Positions 37,024 to 48,533 of a stretch of DNA of 64,000 nucleotides are shown in pieces. The position numbers were made by a program, and so were the translations under genes. Each line of letters starts with the position of its first letter. Within the stretch, counting starts at the first letter, position 1. The stretch is taken from assembly GCF_033118175.1 (NCBI RefSeq), contig NC_083697.1:28804001-28868000 (forward strand). Reading direction: 5' to 3'. The DNA is from Dama dama. Lineage: Eukaryota > Chordata > Mammalia > Artiodactyla > Cervidae. Below the pieces are notes generated by a model. That model was not told where the DNA came from. It saw only the letters and a list, made by a program, of their open reading frames with translations, and did not search any database.

Positions 37024-38590
37024 CAAAGCAAGTAAAAAAAAACTGAAATTATGTTTTTAAACAGAGGCTTCAAATAAATGTTTTAGCTAAAATTCCACAA
37101 GGCATATCTTCTTCTTCTGAATATTAAATTTACCTTATTTAATAACAGTTTTACACCATTAGAACTGTACCGTAAAGACGTCTGGTGAATGGTGACGGCA
37201 TCTTGCACAACCCAACAAAAGGCATGACATCTGGCAAGAATTACGACGTCAACAACCTTCACAGTCATGTCCACTAACAAAACATTTTTAATAATGACAC
37301 AAATACCAATTAAAAGCAGCAACCACTTCCTGGTCACTGTGAAATTTTCTTTTGCCATCACAGCATCAGACACTGACTTCCATTCTTCACAAGAAAACGT
37401 GCTTAATGTGAAATTACAAGAGACTGAGCTAGCAACCTACATGTGTGAAACACACAGATAATGATCTCAGGCTACCTGCTTTTCATTACACCAAATTTTG
37501 GGTTCCCTGTCAATACCTGAATCCATAGGTACTGCCCTCATTCCCTAACTGGTAGCTTGTTCCTCCTCTCTCCCATATTTAATTTGGTCTATCAGACATG
37601 GTAGATTCTTCTTATTAACTCATAGCTTTTGATGTCTGTGTACAATTTTTGAATATTGTACTTTCATATAAACTCTGTTCCAAAATAAGTGTTTTATAAA
37701 ATTCTGAAAATAATTTAGATGGATGTATACCAACTAATAAGAACAAAGATTACTAGAAGCTTAATGATAGCCTGACTATACCTGAGTTTAGAAACTCAAA
37801 GGAAAATAAAAATCTCTGACAGTATAAATACAAATTTATTCAATATGAATATTCAATATGAAGCTTAGTCCCTAAGCTTCCCAGCTGGTTTTTATGTCAT
37901 GTCAAAGTATAATAACCCATAGCTCTGTGATACATAAAGGCTCATGGTGTTTCTCACTTGTTTGAATGTAAATTTAAATGGTACTAAACAATTTCTAGGA
38001 GGATGCTTCTGTGTCCACTTCAATCTTCACTGTCTCTAGGCCAGAAGATCAAGACTTGTTATTTTAGATAAATAAGTTTATGAAGAAGAGCTGAACTTTC
38101 AGGTTGAAATTAAAAATAAACTATAAATGAGAGAGGATTTATGTTTATTTTCAGCATTATGATGAATCAGGATAAGGCAGAGAACTGTAGGAAACTAAGG
38201 TATAATTATTTCCTGTTATTATTCAAGAAGTTTACAAGGAAGTCAGTTGAAAAATAACTGAATTTGAACTGAAACATACACAAGAAAAGAAAAAAGGGTA
38301 GGGACTGACCAATGCTATATAATTTAGGTAAATTACCTTTTCTTTTCTGTCTGACATTAGTTCCTGGATATATTCAACTACTTTTTAGAAAAGAAACTGT
38401 TAGAATTTTAAAATTTTAAAAAATGACTAGAATTTAATTTCTAACGAGATAAAACTGATTAGAAACATAAATATTTTCACACTGCTAAATAAGGTCTATA
38501 CAACATTTCAACAAATCTAGTCATAAACATTCTCTCTAGAAAACTAAATGAACATATGAAGAAGAGAAGTCTTTAAGAAAGCAACATTTG

Positions 38591-38765
38591 ACAACAAGGT
38601 CCTACTATATATAGCACAGGGAACTACATTCAATATCCTGTGATAAACCAAAATGGAAAAGAATATGAAAAATGTATACATATATATAACTGAATCACTT
38701 TGCTGCACAGCAGAAATTAACACAACATTGTAAATCAACCATACTTCAGCAAAAAAAAAAAAATT
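38591..38765 (+). mobile_element. L1 3' end
   Basis: Terminal L1: AAGGTCCTACTATATATAGC, ACTGAATCACTTTGCTGCAC, ATTGTAAATCAACCATACTT, A-tail. Perfect 12-bp duplication AAGCAACATTTG at 38579-38590 and 38766-38777. Confidence 0.93.
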
Positions 38766-39405
38766 AAGCAACATTTGGATATCATGGAAAATACAAAGGA
38801 ATTGGAGCACATTTATATCAGACTTCAAGTCTCTCACTTCTTAGTAACTCTTCGAAAAATACTTAAAGTTTTGTTATTATTTTTGCTGTATGGTTTAATT
38901 TCTTCTAAACACATGAAATATTAAGGCTTGGTAGTTCCATTAGTGAAAAGGGACAATTTTTCTCTTTCAGGGAATACACTAAAACGTTAAATCAACTAGA
39001 AAACGAGATTTGCTATGCATATATTTGTTTTAATGCCAATTTTCTTTGGCTGCATTTCTATGCCATGAGTTGACATCCTACTGTGCAGAGTAATTTAAAT
39101 TACAGCATGATATTATAGACCTAGCAGTTGTGCCATATCCCGTAGAGTTTTCAACAAGTAGCATGGTTTTAGATTTCAAGAAATACAGAAGATAAAACAG
39201 TCCATATGCAAATTACAAGTTAATATTGGTTTATATAACCTCTCCATTCCTTTAAAATGTGAATAAAACATCCATAAATCTTGGTTTATAAAAAACTGAA
39301 GTATGCCATTGCAATGCAGAGGGAACATGTATGTGACAATAAAAAACAATGAGGTAATAACTGGAAAATACAATTTTGAAGTATAATTGTAAAAGTTTTT
39401 CTAAT

Positions 39406-39612
39406 GGTGCATGCATGCCAAGTCGCTTCAGTCATGTCTGATTCTTTGCAATTCTATGGACTGTAGCCTGCCAGGCTCCTCTATTCATGGGATTAACCAG
39501 GCAAGAATACTGGAGTGGGTTGTGATGCCTTCCTCCAGGGGATCTTCCTGACCCAGGGATCAAACCTGCATTGGCAGGCAAGTTCTCTACCAGGAATGCC
39601 ACCTGGGAAGCC
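39406..39612 (-). mobile_element. Bov-tA SINE
   Basis: Antisense full Bov-tA. Perfect 10-bp duplication TTTTTCTAAT at 39396-39405 and 39613-39622. Confidence 0.94.
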
Positions 39613-40850
39613 TTTTTCTAATATTATGGCTAAATAATTCCTATAACATGAAACTCTGACTACAGAATATTTACTGAGCTGGTTCTTTCAATAATCTTAT
39701 TTCTATCTCCTTATTTCTATTTCTCCTTATTTCTCTTATTTTCTATCTCTTAATTTATTTCATCAATTAACTTGATGAAATAAAAACATTAGGAAATCCT
39801 TTGCATCAGGATACTGTTTGGCATCTATAAGCCATTAAATGGAAAAGTATACGTTTCCTGAGAGCAGTAACTTTTATGTTTTCAATAAACCATCAGAACC
39901 AAGAAAAAGACTTTGACCCCCAGAATAAGAAGATCACAGAAAACGCAGAAGCTACCAAGACATTTAGTAACTCACAGGAAGCTGATCTAGAGCTTATTTT
40001 GTACAACACTTGAGGACATCTCAGCTATGATCTATAGAGTAAAGAAAGGACTCAGCAATACACTTAGTGAAGTTAATGAAGCTGAAGGTTTAGCAGGTTT
40101 ATTTTTTCCCCTTGCATGAACTTCTAGAAATAATAGATATAAAAATGCAAAAGAACACCTGATATAAAAAATGAAAAGGAAGCACAAAGTAATAACAGCA
40201 ATTTTAAATGACAACGATACAAACTGCATGAAGTCTCCCATTGAGGATAAGCAAGTCCATGGTAAATAGAATAGCTAATGTACTTCAGTAGTTACAAAAC
40301 TCTCTTTTATATACAACTTCCAAAATTTAGTCACACAGCTTTTGAACATCTGTTAAGTCCCTCTGGTGATGTGAGGAACACATAAAAAGAGCTATCACAG
40401 CAAGCTTACATAAAAAGCAATAAATAAAAACAGAGACTGATTTTTTAAAAATCATTCATATGAGATTAAATAACTTGTTGATGGGGATAATTAACAGTCA
40501 TGTTAGAAGGATAGATGATTATCATGAGTTTATCCAATTGGTCAGAACATAAAACAAGAAGTTTTTTAAAAAGTAATTTTTCTAGCGAGATGACTTTTAT
40601 GACTTTTGTACACTTTATGTTCCCGGTGTGTGGTATACTAGCTGGCACACAGTAGGTACTCAAGTAAGTGTTTTGGGAACAGATCTGAGAGTTGAGACTG
40701 CCTCATGTGCCTGGGGCAAAGGACACAGGAGTTACAAAGACCCTAGAGATAACAAGATTGGGTGAAAGGAAAAAAATCCCACACAGTAAAGAAGTTCCTT
40801 TTGAGCTGTGCCAGCAGATATGAGCAAAAATTATCAGTCATTCAATGGGT

Positions 40851-40986
40851 TGCTGTTGCTGACGCTAAGTCGCTTCAGTCGTGTCCAACTCTGTGCGACC
40901 CCATAGACGGCAGCCACCAGGCTCCTCCGTCCATGGGATTTTCCAGGCAACAGGACTGCAGTGGGTTGCCATTGCCTTCTCCGATA
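40851..40986 (-). mobile_element. BOV-A SINE monomer
   Basis: Antisense BovA monomer from GCTGACGCTAAGTCGCTTC to TTGCCATTGCCTTCTCC. 8-bp duplication CAATGGGT at 40843-40850 and 40987-40994. Confidence 0.92.
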
Positions 40987-41222
40987 CAATGGGTAACTCG
41001 GATCAAACATGTTTGTGCAAACATAGTCCAAAAAAGAAAAAAAAAATGTAGTCCAAAAAAGTATACTGAAAACTGACTTTTAAAACATAAATCACCATTT
41101 CCTTTCTAGGTAACCATTTACTTTCTAGGTAACCCACTGACTTCATAAGAGAGTGTATAAAAAATCAAATTTTAAAAAAAGCAAAAGCAAAATGATAGGC
41201 AATAGATGAAGAATTTTCTTAC

Positions 41223-41298
41223 CTGCTGGCAGTGGCATCTCCTGTTGAAATAATTCTGGACTAAACATTGTATGATTCAGAGGATCCAGATGAAACAT
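41223..41298 (-). CDS. NFKB1: NFKB1 exon 3: residues 14-38, variable N-terminal leader
   Basis: Second coding exon, 76 nt, starting in phase 0 after acceptor CCTTTTTGTAG and ending after the first base of codon 39 at donor GTAAGA (41222-41217). The translation begins MFHLDPLNHTMFSPEL and ends EMPLPA. The leader precedes the Rel homology domain; no catalytic or DNA-contact residue is known from it. Compared with the human exon as I recall it (MFHLDPSLTHTIFNPEV...), it is one residue shorter and has several substitutions, in contrast to the unchanged exon 5. Phase and size link it cleanly to exons 2 and 4: the split codon G|AT gives Asp39. Confidence 0.95.
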
Positions 41299-41554
41299 CT
41301 ACAAAAAGGAAAATTTAAATATTTCAATCATTACTTTTCCAACACTGTATTAGAAATCTGAAAAACCTAAAACTTAATTATAGTAAGAAAAACTAAAAAA
41401 CAAAAACAAAGACCTGAAAATATTTTAAATCAGAATTTTAAAAATATGCTCAGGAAACCTAACTAAGTTGTCGTGTGTATAGAACTTTACATGGGGTTGG
41501 GCTATGGTTGTGTGACAAAGGGATTTCAGAAGAACAACCCAGGCGTACAGTCCA

Positions 41555-41660
41555 CGGAGATAAGGACCTAGTGTAGTTTGCTTACTGGTGTATCTGCAGG
41601 GTCCAGTGTATATTTATCAGAGTAGGTACTTAAATGTTTGTTGAATAAATGATTTAAAGC
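41555..41660 (+). repeat. L2 3' tail
   Basis: AGATAAGGACCTAGTGTAG ... AGTAGGTACTTAAATGTTTG TTGAATAAATGA, typical L2 end. Confidence 0.55.
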
Positions 41661-41925
41661 TTATACTCTCTTAGAAATATAAACATGAGAATATAATCCT
41701 AGAAATCTGTATTTCTTTAATAATGGTAAATAAACTCCTACTCTAGCATCCAACTGCAAATCCTGAAAGATTCAGACAGTGAGCAGCCCTGGAACAATTT
41801 ATAGAAAAACTCAAAATATAACTTAGTCCAAAAAGCAGATTAACTGTGCACTGAGCTCCCTCATCTTTTTTTATTTCTCATTTTCATTTACCTAGCATAA
41901 TGAAAATACCTGGAATTTAGTGGGT

Positions 41926-42315
41926 TTGATATGCTGAATAATGGCTCCCCCAAAGACATTCACATCCCAACCCCTAGAATCTGGAATGCTATCTCCTAAT
42001 GAATACAGAGATGGAGAGATTAGTCTGAATTATCCAGGCCGGGCCTGACAGAGGGATGCAGGAGATCAAAGTGAACGGTAGGAGATGTAACAATGGAAAT
42101 AGGAGGCTAAAGTGATGGAAGGGGTGGGTCACAGGCCAAAAAAGGCAAGCAGCCTCTAGATATTCAAAAAGGTAAGGAAAACTTTCAGGAGGAACACAGC
42201 TCTGCCAAACCTTGATTATGGACTTCTGACCTCCAGACTGTAAGAGAATTAATTTGTGTTTTTTAAGCTGCTAAATTTGTGGCAATTTGTTACAGGAGCA
42301 CCAGAAAACCAATAC
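41926..42315 (+). repeat. MLT1-like MaLR LTR
   Basis: TGCTGAATAATGGCTCCCCC, ACTTCTGACCTCCAGACTGT, TTTGTGGCAATTTGTTACAG, GAAAACCAATACA. Flanks AGTGGGT at 41919-41925 and 42316-42322. Confidence 0.75.
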
Positions 42316-43734
42316 AGTGGGTAAACAACATATTGTGCTTGAATTATAATCTATCTTGAAATGCTACTAAAAATGACTTATCCCAAGAGTAAATTTCCTT
42401 CCTACTTAGTTCATTCAGGATTTAAAATTTGTGTTTCTGAGTTTTGTATTTATTTCAGTGTAAATAAGTTATCCATGAAATGTCTGTGGACAGCACAGAA
42501 ATCAAACACACTTCAGCTTTTATAATACACTAGTTAGTAAATGTGCTGGATCAGGCATTAAAAATAAACACCAATGTTTTACTCCTTTTCCTTACTAGCA
42601 TATTATTGGCCATTCTTGGGTACCTAAGAATCTATCAATAGTATGTCTAATTAAATCAAGACTAAGAAACAGTGTTTAAACAAAGAACGCTTCAGATCCA
42701 GTTGTGAGGTATGCAAATTTTCAATTGAGGAACAATAAATGTGTTTCACATCTATGCTCAGGAGTAAAGTTCATCTACACTATTCACTGTTTGCTGAAAG
42801 GGAAATAAAGGAATGAAAAAACGTGTTGTTATAAAAATGGGCCCCGTCTTATAGCGAGAATTTACCAGTCTCAGAGCAGAAAAGATGATCTCGCAGAACA
42901 AAAAACTTTCCTGCAGTCCTGCAGGAAATGACTGGTTAAAGGGCAAAAACTCTGATCTCAGGAGAGACACAGCCCTACTTCAGACAAGAAGAACAAAGCA
43001 GTGGCATGTGCTACAGCTTACATGCGCATTAGGCTAGGGGTGGGGAGTAGATCCCAGAACACATTAAAACACCGAGGACCTCACTGAAGACATGGAAACT
43101 TCAGGAAATATAAATTATTAGTCTTGAGACAAGGGGGAAAAACCTCAAACCTCAAGGACCTCTCTCTTTAAAAAAGGAAATATCAGAACATGTCCCCACC
43201 TCTGGTGCTGACAAAAATGCCCACAAAGAAAAGCTTTCGAAATTACTATTTTCAGCAGGTTTTACTCTTGTGTGGCATAAAGGACCATCTCTTGCTGATA
43301 GAATTTCCTGTGCGTAGACAGGAAAGCATGGTTTAAAACCAAGCTGACCAACCCTAATGGTGGTTAGTGTTTGCCTTTAGAGACAACATATTAAAAGTGA
43401 AAGGTAAAGCACAGGTTTTTGATAATATGAGCAGTCAAATGTTTGTCATGCTCTAATCAAAGAAAATGCTGCTAGATTTATCCTGTATCATTTGTACAAT
43501 AAAATTCAAAAGAAGCATCTTAATATGAAAAGTAATGCATACTCATTCTTTCTAAATCAATGAGAACATTATGAAGAGTAATGAATGTTATATAAGTATT
43601 TTATTTAAAGAAGTAATACTAGATCCCTCAAAAAACATTTCACTTTTGGTTTCCTGACCAATTCTTTGCATGCATAAATTTGAGAAATACATTTTTTTAG
43701 GTGGCTAAAGTGTGAAAAGATTATGAAATTTGGA

Positions 43735-44085
43735 CCAGGATATCCTGGTACCTACTGCTCCCTCTCTTTGTCTAGCAAACTTGTCTAGCAAACTTGTTTG
43801 TCTCTTTGTCTAGCAAACTACACCTTTCAAATCTCAGCTTACACAGACTGCCTTTGGAATGGCTCCATAACCATGCCCTTCTCCCCTCTCGACATTTGTA
43901 TCCCGCTGCATGCAGACTACCACTACAGTCCTCATTACCGCAGGGAAACTACTCATGTCTCTGTCCCTCATACTAGAAAAATGGCAGCTTCCTGAAATGT
44001 GTCACATTTTTGTATCCTTCCTTAGCCAATGTTCTGGTACATAGTGATGTCTCAATAAATAGATCATGAGTGAATAAATGTCACT
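43735..44085 (+). repeat. L2 3' fragment with internal short tandem
   Basis: L2-like end AATGTTCTGGTACATAGTGA, CTCAATAAATAG. Near its start TGTCTAGCAAACT occurs three times (43770-43820). Confidence 0.55.
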
Positions 44086-44155
44086 ATTTTAAATACTCTT
44101 AATATTGCCATTCCAATTACCCTAGAGTCTGAAAATTGCTTGCAAATGGTTCATT

Positions 44156-44223
44156 ACACACATATATATACACACTATATATAAATTTCTTTCTCTGTGT
44201 GTGTACACACACACATATATGTA
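44156..44223 (+). repeat. CA/TA microsatellite, inverted halves
   Basis: CACACATATATATACACAC ... GTGTGTGTACACACACAC, dinucleotide runs of both phases. Confidence 0.85.
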
Positions 44224-44359
44224 TAAAGCAAAATATTAACAATCAACAAAGATTTGCTGGACTATTCAACATTTCTATAGGCTTGAAATTGAAATTTTTC
44301 AAGTATGATGTTAGGAGAAAAAAAAGGACACTAGTATCCCTTTATAATTGCTAATATAA

Positions 44360-44545
44360 TTATAATGAACAGTTTCATGTCCGCAAAGCACATTCATTGC
44401 TCATTAAGTCTTTTAAACACCCCTGTATGTGAGCATGGGGTGGGGTGAGGGTGGGGGTGCTAAGTGATTCCTCAAGTTTTAAGAGCAGTCAGCACTTAGT
44501 TAAGATCTTTGAATTCTAAGTCCTTTTCACTATACCAGTCTGCCT
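44360..44545 (-). repeat. MIR-like fragment
   Basis: CATTCATTGCTCATTAAGTC, then TCAGCACTTAGTTAAGATC and a CCTTTTCACTATACCAGTCT end resembling reverse MIR. Confidence 0.4.
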
Positions 44546-44574
44546 CCTCATTAGATGAGTTTTAAATAAATACT

Positions 44575-45515
44575 TCGGCCTCCCTGCAAGATGATACGTT
44601 CAAGTCCTAACTCCTAATACCTGTGAATGTGACCTTACTTAAAAATAGGGTCTTTGCAGTCCTAATGAGATGGATGAAGCTGGAGCCCATTATACAGAGT
44701 GAAGTAAGCCAGAAAGATAAAGAACATTACAGCATACTGACACATGTATATGGAATTTAGAAAGGTGATAACGATAACCCTATATGCAGAACAGAAAAAG
44801 AGACACAGAAATACAGAACAGACTTTTGAACTTTGTGGGAGAATGTGAGGGTGGGATATTTCAAAAGAACAGCATGTATACTATCTATGGTGAAACAGAT
44901 CACCAGCCCAGGAGGGATGCACGAGACAAGTGCTCCGGCCTGGTGCACTGGGAAGACCCGGAGGAATCGGGTGGAGAGGGAGGTGGGAGGGGGGATTGAG
45001 ATTGGGAATACATGTAAATCCATGGCTGATTCATATCAATGTATGACAAAACCCACTGGAAAAAAATAATAATAATAATAAAAAAATAAAAAATAAAAAA
45101 ATTAAAAAAAAAAAAAATAGGGTCTTTGGAAAAAAAAAAAAAATAGGGTCTTTGCAGATGTGATCAAGTTGAGATGAGGCCATCCTGAAGAGTGGGCCCT
45201 CAATCCACTGCCTGGTACTTTTATAAGAGAAAAGAGGGGGGAGATTTGGGTATGGAAATACAGAGGAGACAAACAGAAGAACGAATGTGCTGGAGAGGAG
45301 CAGCTACAAGCCAAGGAATGCCAAGGACTTCCAATAGCCACCAGAAGCTAGGGGAGAAGCACAGGTTCTCCTTCAGAACTTCCAGAAGGAACCAATCCTG
45401 TCACCATCTTGCTTTCGAATTTCTTGCCCTCCAGAACTGAGAGGGAATACATATAGCTGTTGTTTTAAGTCACCCCGTTTGTGGTCATATGTTAGAGCAG
45501 CCCTAAGAAACAGCT
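44575..45515 (+). repeat. MLT1-like LTR split by an L1 insertion
   Basis: Left part 44575-44659 (CCTAACTCCTAATACCTGTG, AATAGGGTCTTTGCAG), right part from 45143 (TAGGGTCTTTGCAGATGTGA to TTAGAGCAGCCCTAAGAAAC). The interruption is the L1 at 44660-45112. Confidence 0.8.
44660..45112 (+). mobile_element. L1 3' end nested in an MLT1 LTR
   Basis: Same ruminant L1 3' UTR as at 7.3 kb, including the G-rich block (44969-45007) and A/TAA tail. Its target sequence TAGGGTCTTTG occurs at 44646-44656, 45118-45128 and again at 45143-45153. Antisense to NFKB1. Confidence 0.9.
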
Positions 45516-45713
45516 ATCATTTGACCAGGAGCATGTATAACTTTCATGCTCCAATAGTGTCACAGCAGGGATACTGTTGTTTTACATGGCATGTCCTCTA
45601 AGACCTTATGTAAACAGACAAGAAAAACAAAAGAAATTTTTACCACTTTTAAGAGTTTTCCTGATAGTTACTGTTGTTATAAAAATTATTAGCAAGATTA
45701 TACTACTACTTAC

Positions 45714-45759
45714 TTGGTCATGCCCTCCCAAATATGGGTCGTCTTCTGCCATTCTGGAG
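45714..45759 (-). CDS. NFKB1: NFKB1 exon 2: start codon and residues 1-13
   Basis: First coding exon of NF-kappa-B p105/p50, the precursor and DNA-binding subunit of the NF-kappa-B transcription factor. On the minus strand the acceptor ends ...TTTTGATGCACAG and the exon opens with 7 nt of 5' UTR (CTCCAGA) before the ATG at 45752-45750. The exon encodes MAEDDPYLGGHDQ (13 codons) and ends in phase 0 at a consensus GTAAGT donor (45713-45708). Start context is strong: A at -3 and G at +4. The human protein, as I recall it, begins MAEDDPYLGRPEQ, so 10 of 13 residues agree. The upstream intron reads through in frame, but the AG acceptor directly before CTCCAGA matches the human exon boundary, so I take the short start. 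The 5' UTR exon 1 and promoter are not in the window. Confidence 0.95.
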
Positions 45760-46204
45760 CTGTGCATCAAAAGAATACAAAACCGAACTGTTAAGACTGG
45801 AATGAACCTTAAAAATTCCACTATGAAGGAGTAAACTGTATTATTCCAGTAAGACCAAATATAACCACCCCCACCCCTTTTTAAGGCCTTAAGAGGAATT
45901 ACTGTGTAGTTCCTCTTGGGAATCTAACAGTAGAAAGATTGCATAATCAAGGAATTACCAGTTACGTATAACCCACAACCCTTATGTCAACCTCACAACA
46001 GTGTCCTGGAGTTTGGTACAGCTAGCCTTCATCCTCTGTACAGAAATCATGCCATTAGATTTCTTAGAGGCCATTTCTTTTTGTTGCCATCCAGACTTCA
46101 AAGATTCACTGAGCTCTTTGTGTAGGTTGTTTTCCAAGCCCTCGTGAATTCTGTCCTGGTCCTAGAACTTCCCCGCCACTTTCTACGTGCCACTTGAGTT
46201 GAGA

Positions 46205-46325
46205 AAGGCAGAGGGAGCCGTCTGGCCGCTGGGGGCCGGGTCAGTGCTTTGTCCAGCGTGAGGGGAGGACAGCCGCCGTACGCAGCGCTGTCCTCCAGAA
46301 CCCTCTGCGTCTCAGGTCACTTCCT
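46205..46325. promoter_or_regulatory. CpG-enriched patch upstream of exon 2
   Basis: About nine CpGs in 85 bp (GCCGTCTGGCCGCTGGGGG ... AGCCGCCGTACGCAGCGCTG) in an otherwise CpG-poor intron, 450-570 bp before exon 2 on the gene strand. Too small for a standard CpG island. Confidence 0.35.
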
Positions 46326-47764
46326 CTCACTGTCAGAGCGGTGTAGAAACACTGACACTAAGTGTGCAGTCAAAAGGCATGAACATAAGAGCCTTTTATT
46401 ATCAAGGCTAGAGTCTCAGATTTACTCAACCCAGCCAGATGTCAATGCATCAAAGGCCCTAGCAATCTTCTATTACCCAAAGGCCCTGACAAAATTGAAG
46501 AGCCACATGACCAGATAAAAAAAGTGTTTAAAAATCACACACCATTTTGGATTTCCTTAAGAAGTACTCATCACTATTTTAAATATGTACAGGTTAACTT
46601 TAGTTAACTGTAGTTAAATTTACTTAGATCAAATTTCAGACATATTCCCTGAAAAAATTAGATTTAAAAACACACAGTTGAAAGTAAGTATTAACTTGAG
46701 GCTAAGTTTTCTCTTTTCTTCATGAAGTCTATAAAGCATTCAAGGGCACTTGAGATGGGGGCTGCCCTAAAGCTGTCTGCGGTCCACCAGAAGCTGTCCT
46801 CTCCTTTCCCACAGTAATAGACTTGAAGCTGGAAACACGCTCAGTCAGAGTACACCCCATTCGCCTGTGGGGTCAGGGACGGTCATTTGAAGAAACGCTT
46901 GCCAGTGGCATGTCAGAACTATTTACTGTGTGCCATTTCCAGGTCTGGGCTTAAAGCTCTGGACATCCTTCCTCAGTGTTTTTGTTTCTTCTCTTTCCCT
47001 CTGGATAGAATCTAGATATGGAAAAGATCTGGCTTCTACCACCTACATAATGATGAATGGCAGCTGAATGACGGTGATGTGAGAAAGGAATCAGCTCCCC
47101 TGTTGCTTAACCCAGCATACCGTCGGGTCTCTGTTAAAATGGTTCAGCCCTCACTCTAATGAATATATCATTAAACGATCCAAAATCTGCCCAAGGGGAC
47201 CCCAAGTTCCAGTGAGATCCCCTCCTACTACAGCACTGTGACCGGGCAGGGGTGGGGGAGCATGGGAGGGTTCCTTGCAGGATGCAGAACACGCCCAACT
47301 TCAACAAGGGGAAAAGAGCAGCTCTGAGTTCTCCACAGCAAGAACTCCAGCAGATTTGCAGGAAAAATATTTGTTGAAAACAAGAAACTTACTAACAAAT
47401 TACAAACAGCTGTAGTTGATTAAGGCCAGCTAAAAGGGGGGAAATCAACCTGATACAGTGAAGAATTAAATCATTTGAAATTCAAGAGTTTTGCCACTGC
47501 TGGGTGTGTGATTTTGGATATACAACTAACCTACAGTGTCCTATGTCTCCTTATCTGCAATATGAAAGATTTTGATGGGGGATGGGCCTTTGAAAGAAAT
47601 AGAATTCTGCTCAGAATACATTAGTTAGCCAACAAATGCTTATTCAAAGAACAAATCACCTACATCAGAACTCTTTCTGTAAGTGCGGATTTTTAATATA
47701 GACTTCCATATACATCCAAATTAAAGATTCATTAGCATGATTTTCAGTTACATAAAGAATACTA

Positions 47765-47774
47765 GGGACTTTCC
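47765..47774 (+). promoter_or_regulatory. Canonical kappa-B decamer in a SINE
   Basis: GGGACTTTCC, the classic immunoglobulin/HIV-type kappa-B sequence, created in the head of the CHR SINE. It lies about 2 kb upstream of exon 2 in transcript sense. Confidence 0.5.
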
Positions 47775-47919
47775 TGATGGTCCAGTGGTTAAGATTTCAT
47801 GCTCCAGTGTAGGGACCCAAGTTCAATCCCTTGTCAGGGAACTAAATCCCACATACCACAACTAAAAGATCCCTCAGGTCACAACTAAAGATGCTGCAAC
47901 CAAGACCCAGAGCAACCAA

Positions 47920-48116
47920 ATGTGTGAAAGTCACTCAGTCGTGTCTGAATCTTTGCAACCTCATGGACTACACAGTCCATGGAATTCTCCAGGCCAGAAT
48001 ACTGGAGTGGGTAGCCATTCCCTTCTGCAGGGGATCTTCCCAACCCAGGGATCGCACCCAGGTCTCTCGCATTGCAAGCAGATTCTTTACCAGCTGAGCC
48101 ACAAGGGAAGCCCAGT
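47920..48116 (-). mobile_element. Bov-tA SINE nested in the CHR SINE
   Basis: Antisense Bov-tA ending CCACAAGGGAAGCCC. 8-bp duplication GCAACCAA at 47912-47919 and 48117-48124, so it is younger than its host SINE. Confidence 0.93.
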
Positions 48117-48465
48117 GCAACCAAGAGTTTCAATAGATAAATATTAAAAAGAAGTAAATAAATATTAAAAAAAAAAAAAAGAAGAATGATAGCAAATAGT
48201 CTTACACTGAAACATAGGGCTAACACCAGTTACAACATTCCATGTGAAAAATTCTTATTCTCAGAACACCACAGAAGCCCTTAGCTTCCAAGAAAAATAT
48301 TAAGACCAATTATTTATTTATATTTTTTGCCTTTAATGTGGGCTCATCACCTGAATCCTCTAATCTTAGCCCACAGTCTTCAAAAGCAAAAGGAGGCTGC
48401 TGGTTTGTTAAACTGACAAAACCTGTTCAGAATCTCGATTACACTGATTTTACATATATATTTAA

Positions 48466-48533
48466 GGCCTGGCGTGCTGCGATTCATGGGGTCGCAAAGA
48501 GTCAGAAATGACTGAGCGACTGAACTGAACTGA
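48466..48533 (+). mobile_element. 68-bp BovB 3' tail insertion
   Basis: Only the last 68 bases of BovB, GGCCTGGCGTGCTGCGATTC to ACTGAACTGAACTGA. Perfect 14-bp duplication ACATATATATTTAA at 48452-48465 and 48534-48547. Confidence 0.95.

Larger units (their letters stand above)
36907..41222 (-). other. NFKB1: NFKB1 intron 3
   Basis: 4316-bp intron, donor GTAAGA, acceptor TAGCAG. Contains two SINEs (39406-39612, 40851-40986), an L1 3' end (38591-38765) and an A/TA simple repeat 60-120 bases upstream of the exon 4 acceptor. A 96-codon minus-strand frame at 37083-37373 has no recognisable family. Confidence 0.9.
41299..45713 (-). other. NFKB1: NFKB1 intron 2
   Basis: 4415-bp intron between exon 2 (GTAAGT donor) and exon 3 (TTTGTAG acceptor). 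Contains two MLT1-like LTRs, one split by an L1 3' end, an L2 fragment, and L2- and MIR-like tails. 42320-43730 shows nothing I can name. Confidence 0.9.
47764..48180 (+). mobile_element. CHR-type tRNA SINE interrupted by a Bov-tA
   Basis: Starts GGGACTTTCCTGATGGTCC, with the tRNA-derived GTTCAATCCCTTGTCAGGG and CACAACTAAAAGATC body. It resumes after the nested Bov-tA with CCAAGAGTTTCAATAG and an A-tail. Confidence 0.88.

Noticed and set aside
37083..37373. 96-codon hydrophobic minus-strand frame next to exon 4
   Set aside because: No family recognised and no splice signals tying it to NFKB1; likely chance.
37861..37879. AAGCTTAG-TCC-CTAAGCTT inverted repeat
   Set aside because: Only 8-bp arms; no context supporting function.
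45606..45821. N-terminally extended NFKB1 start upstream of exon 2
   Set aside because: The in-frame upstream ATG lies in intron 1, beyond a good acceptor matching the human exon boundary; intron read-through only.
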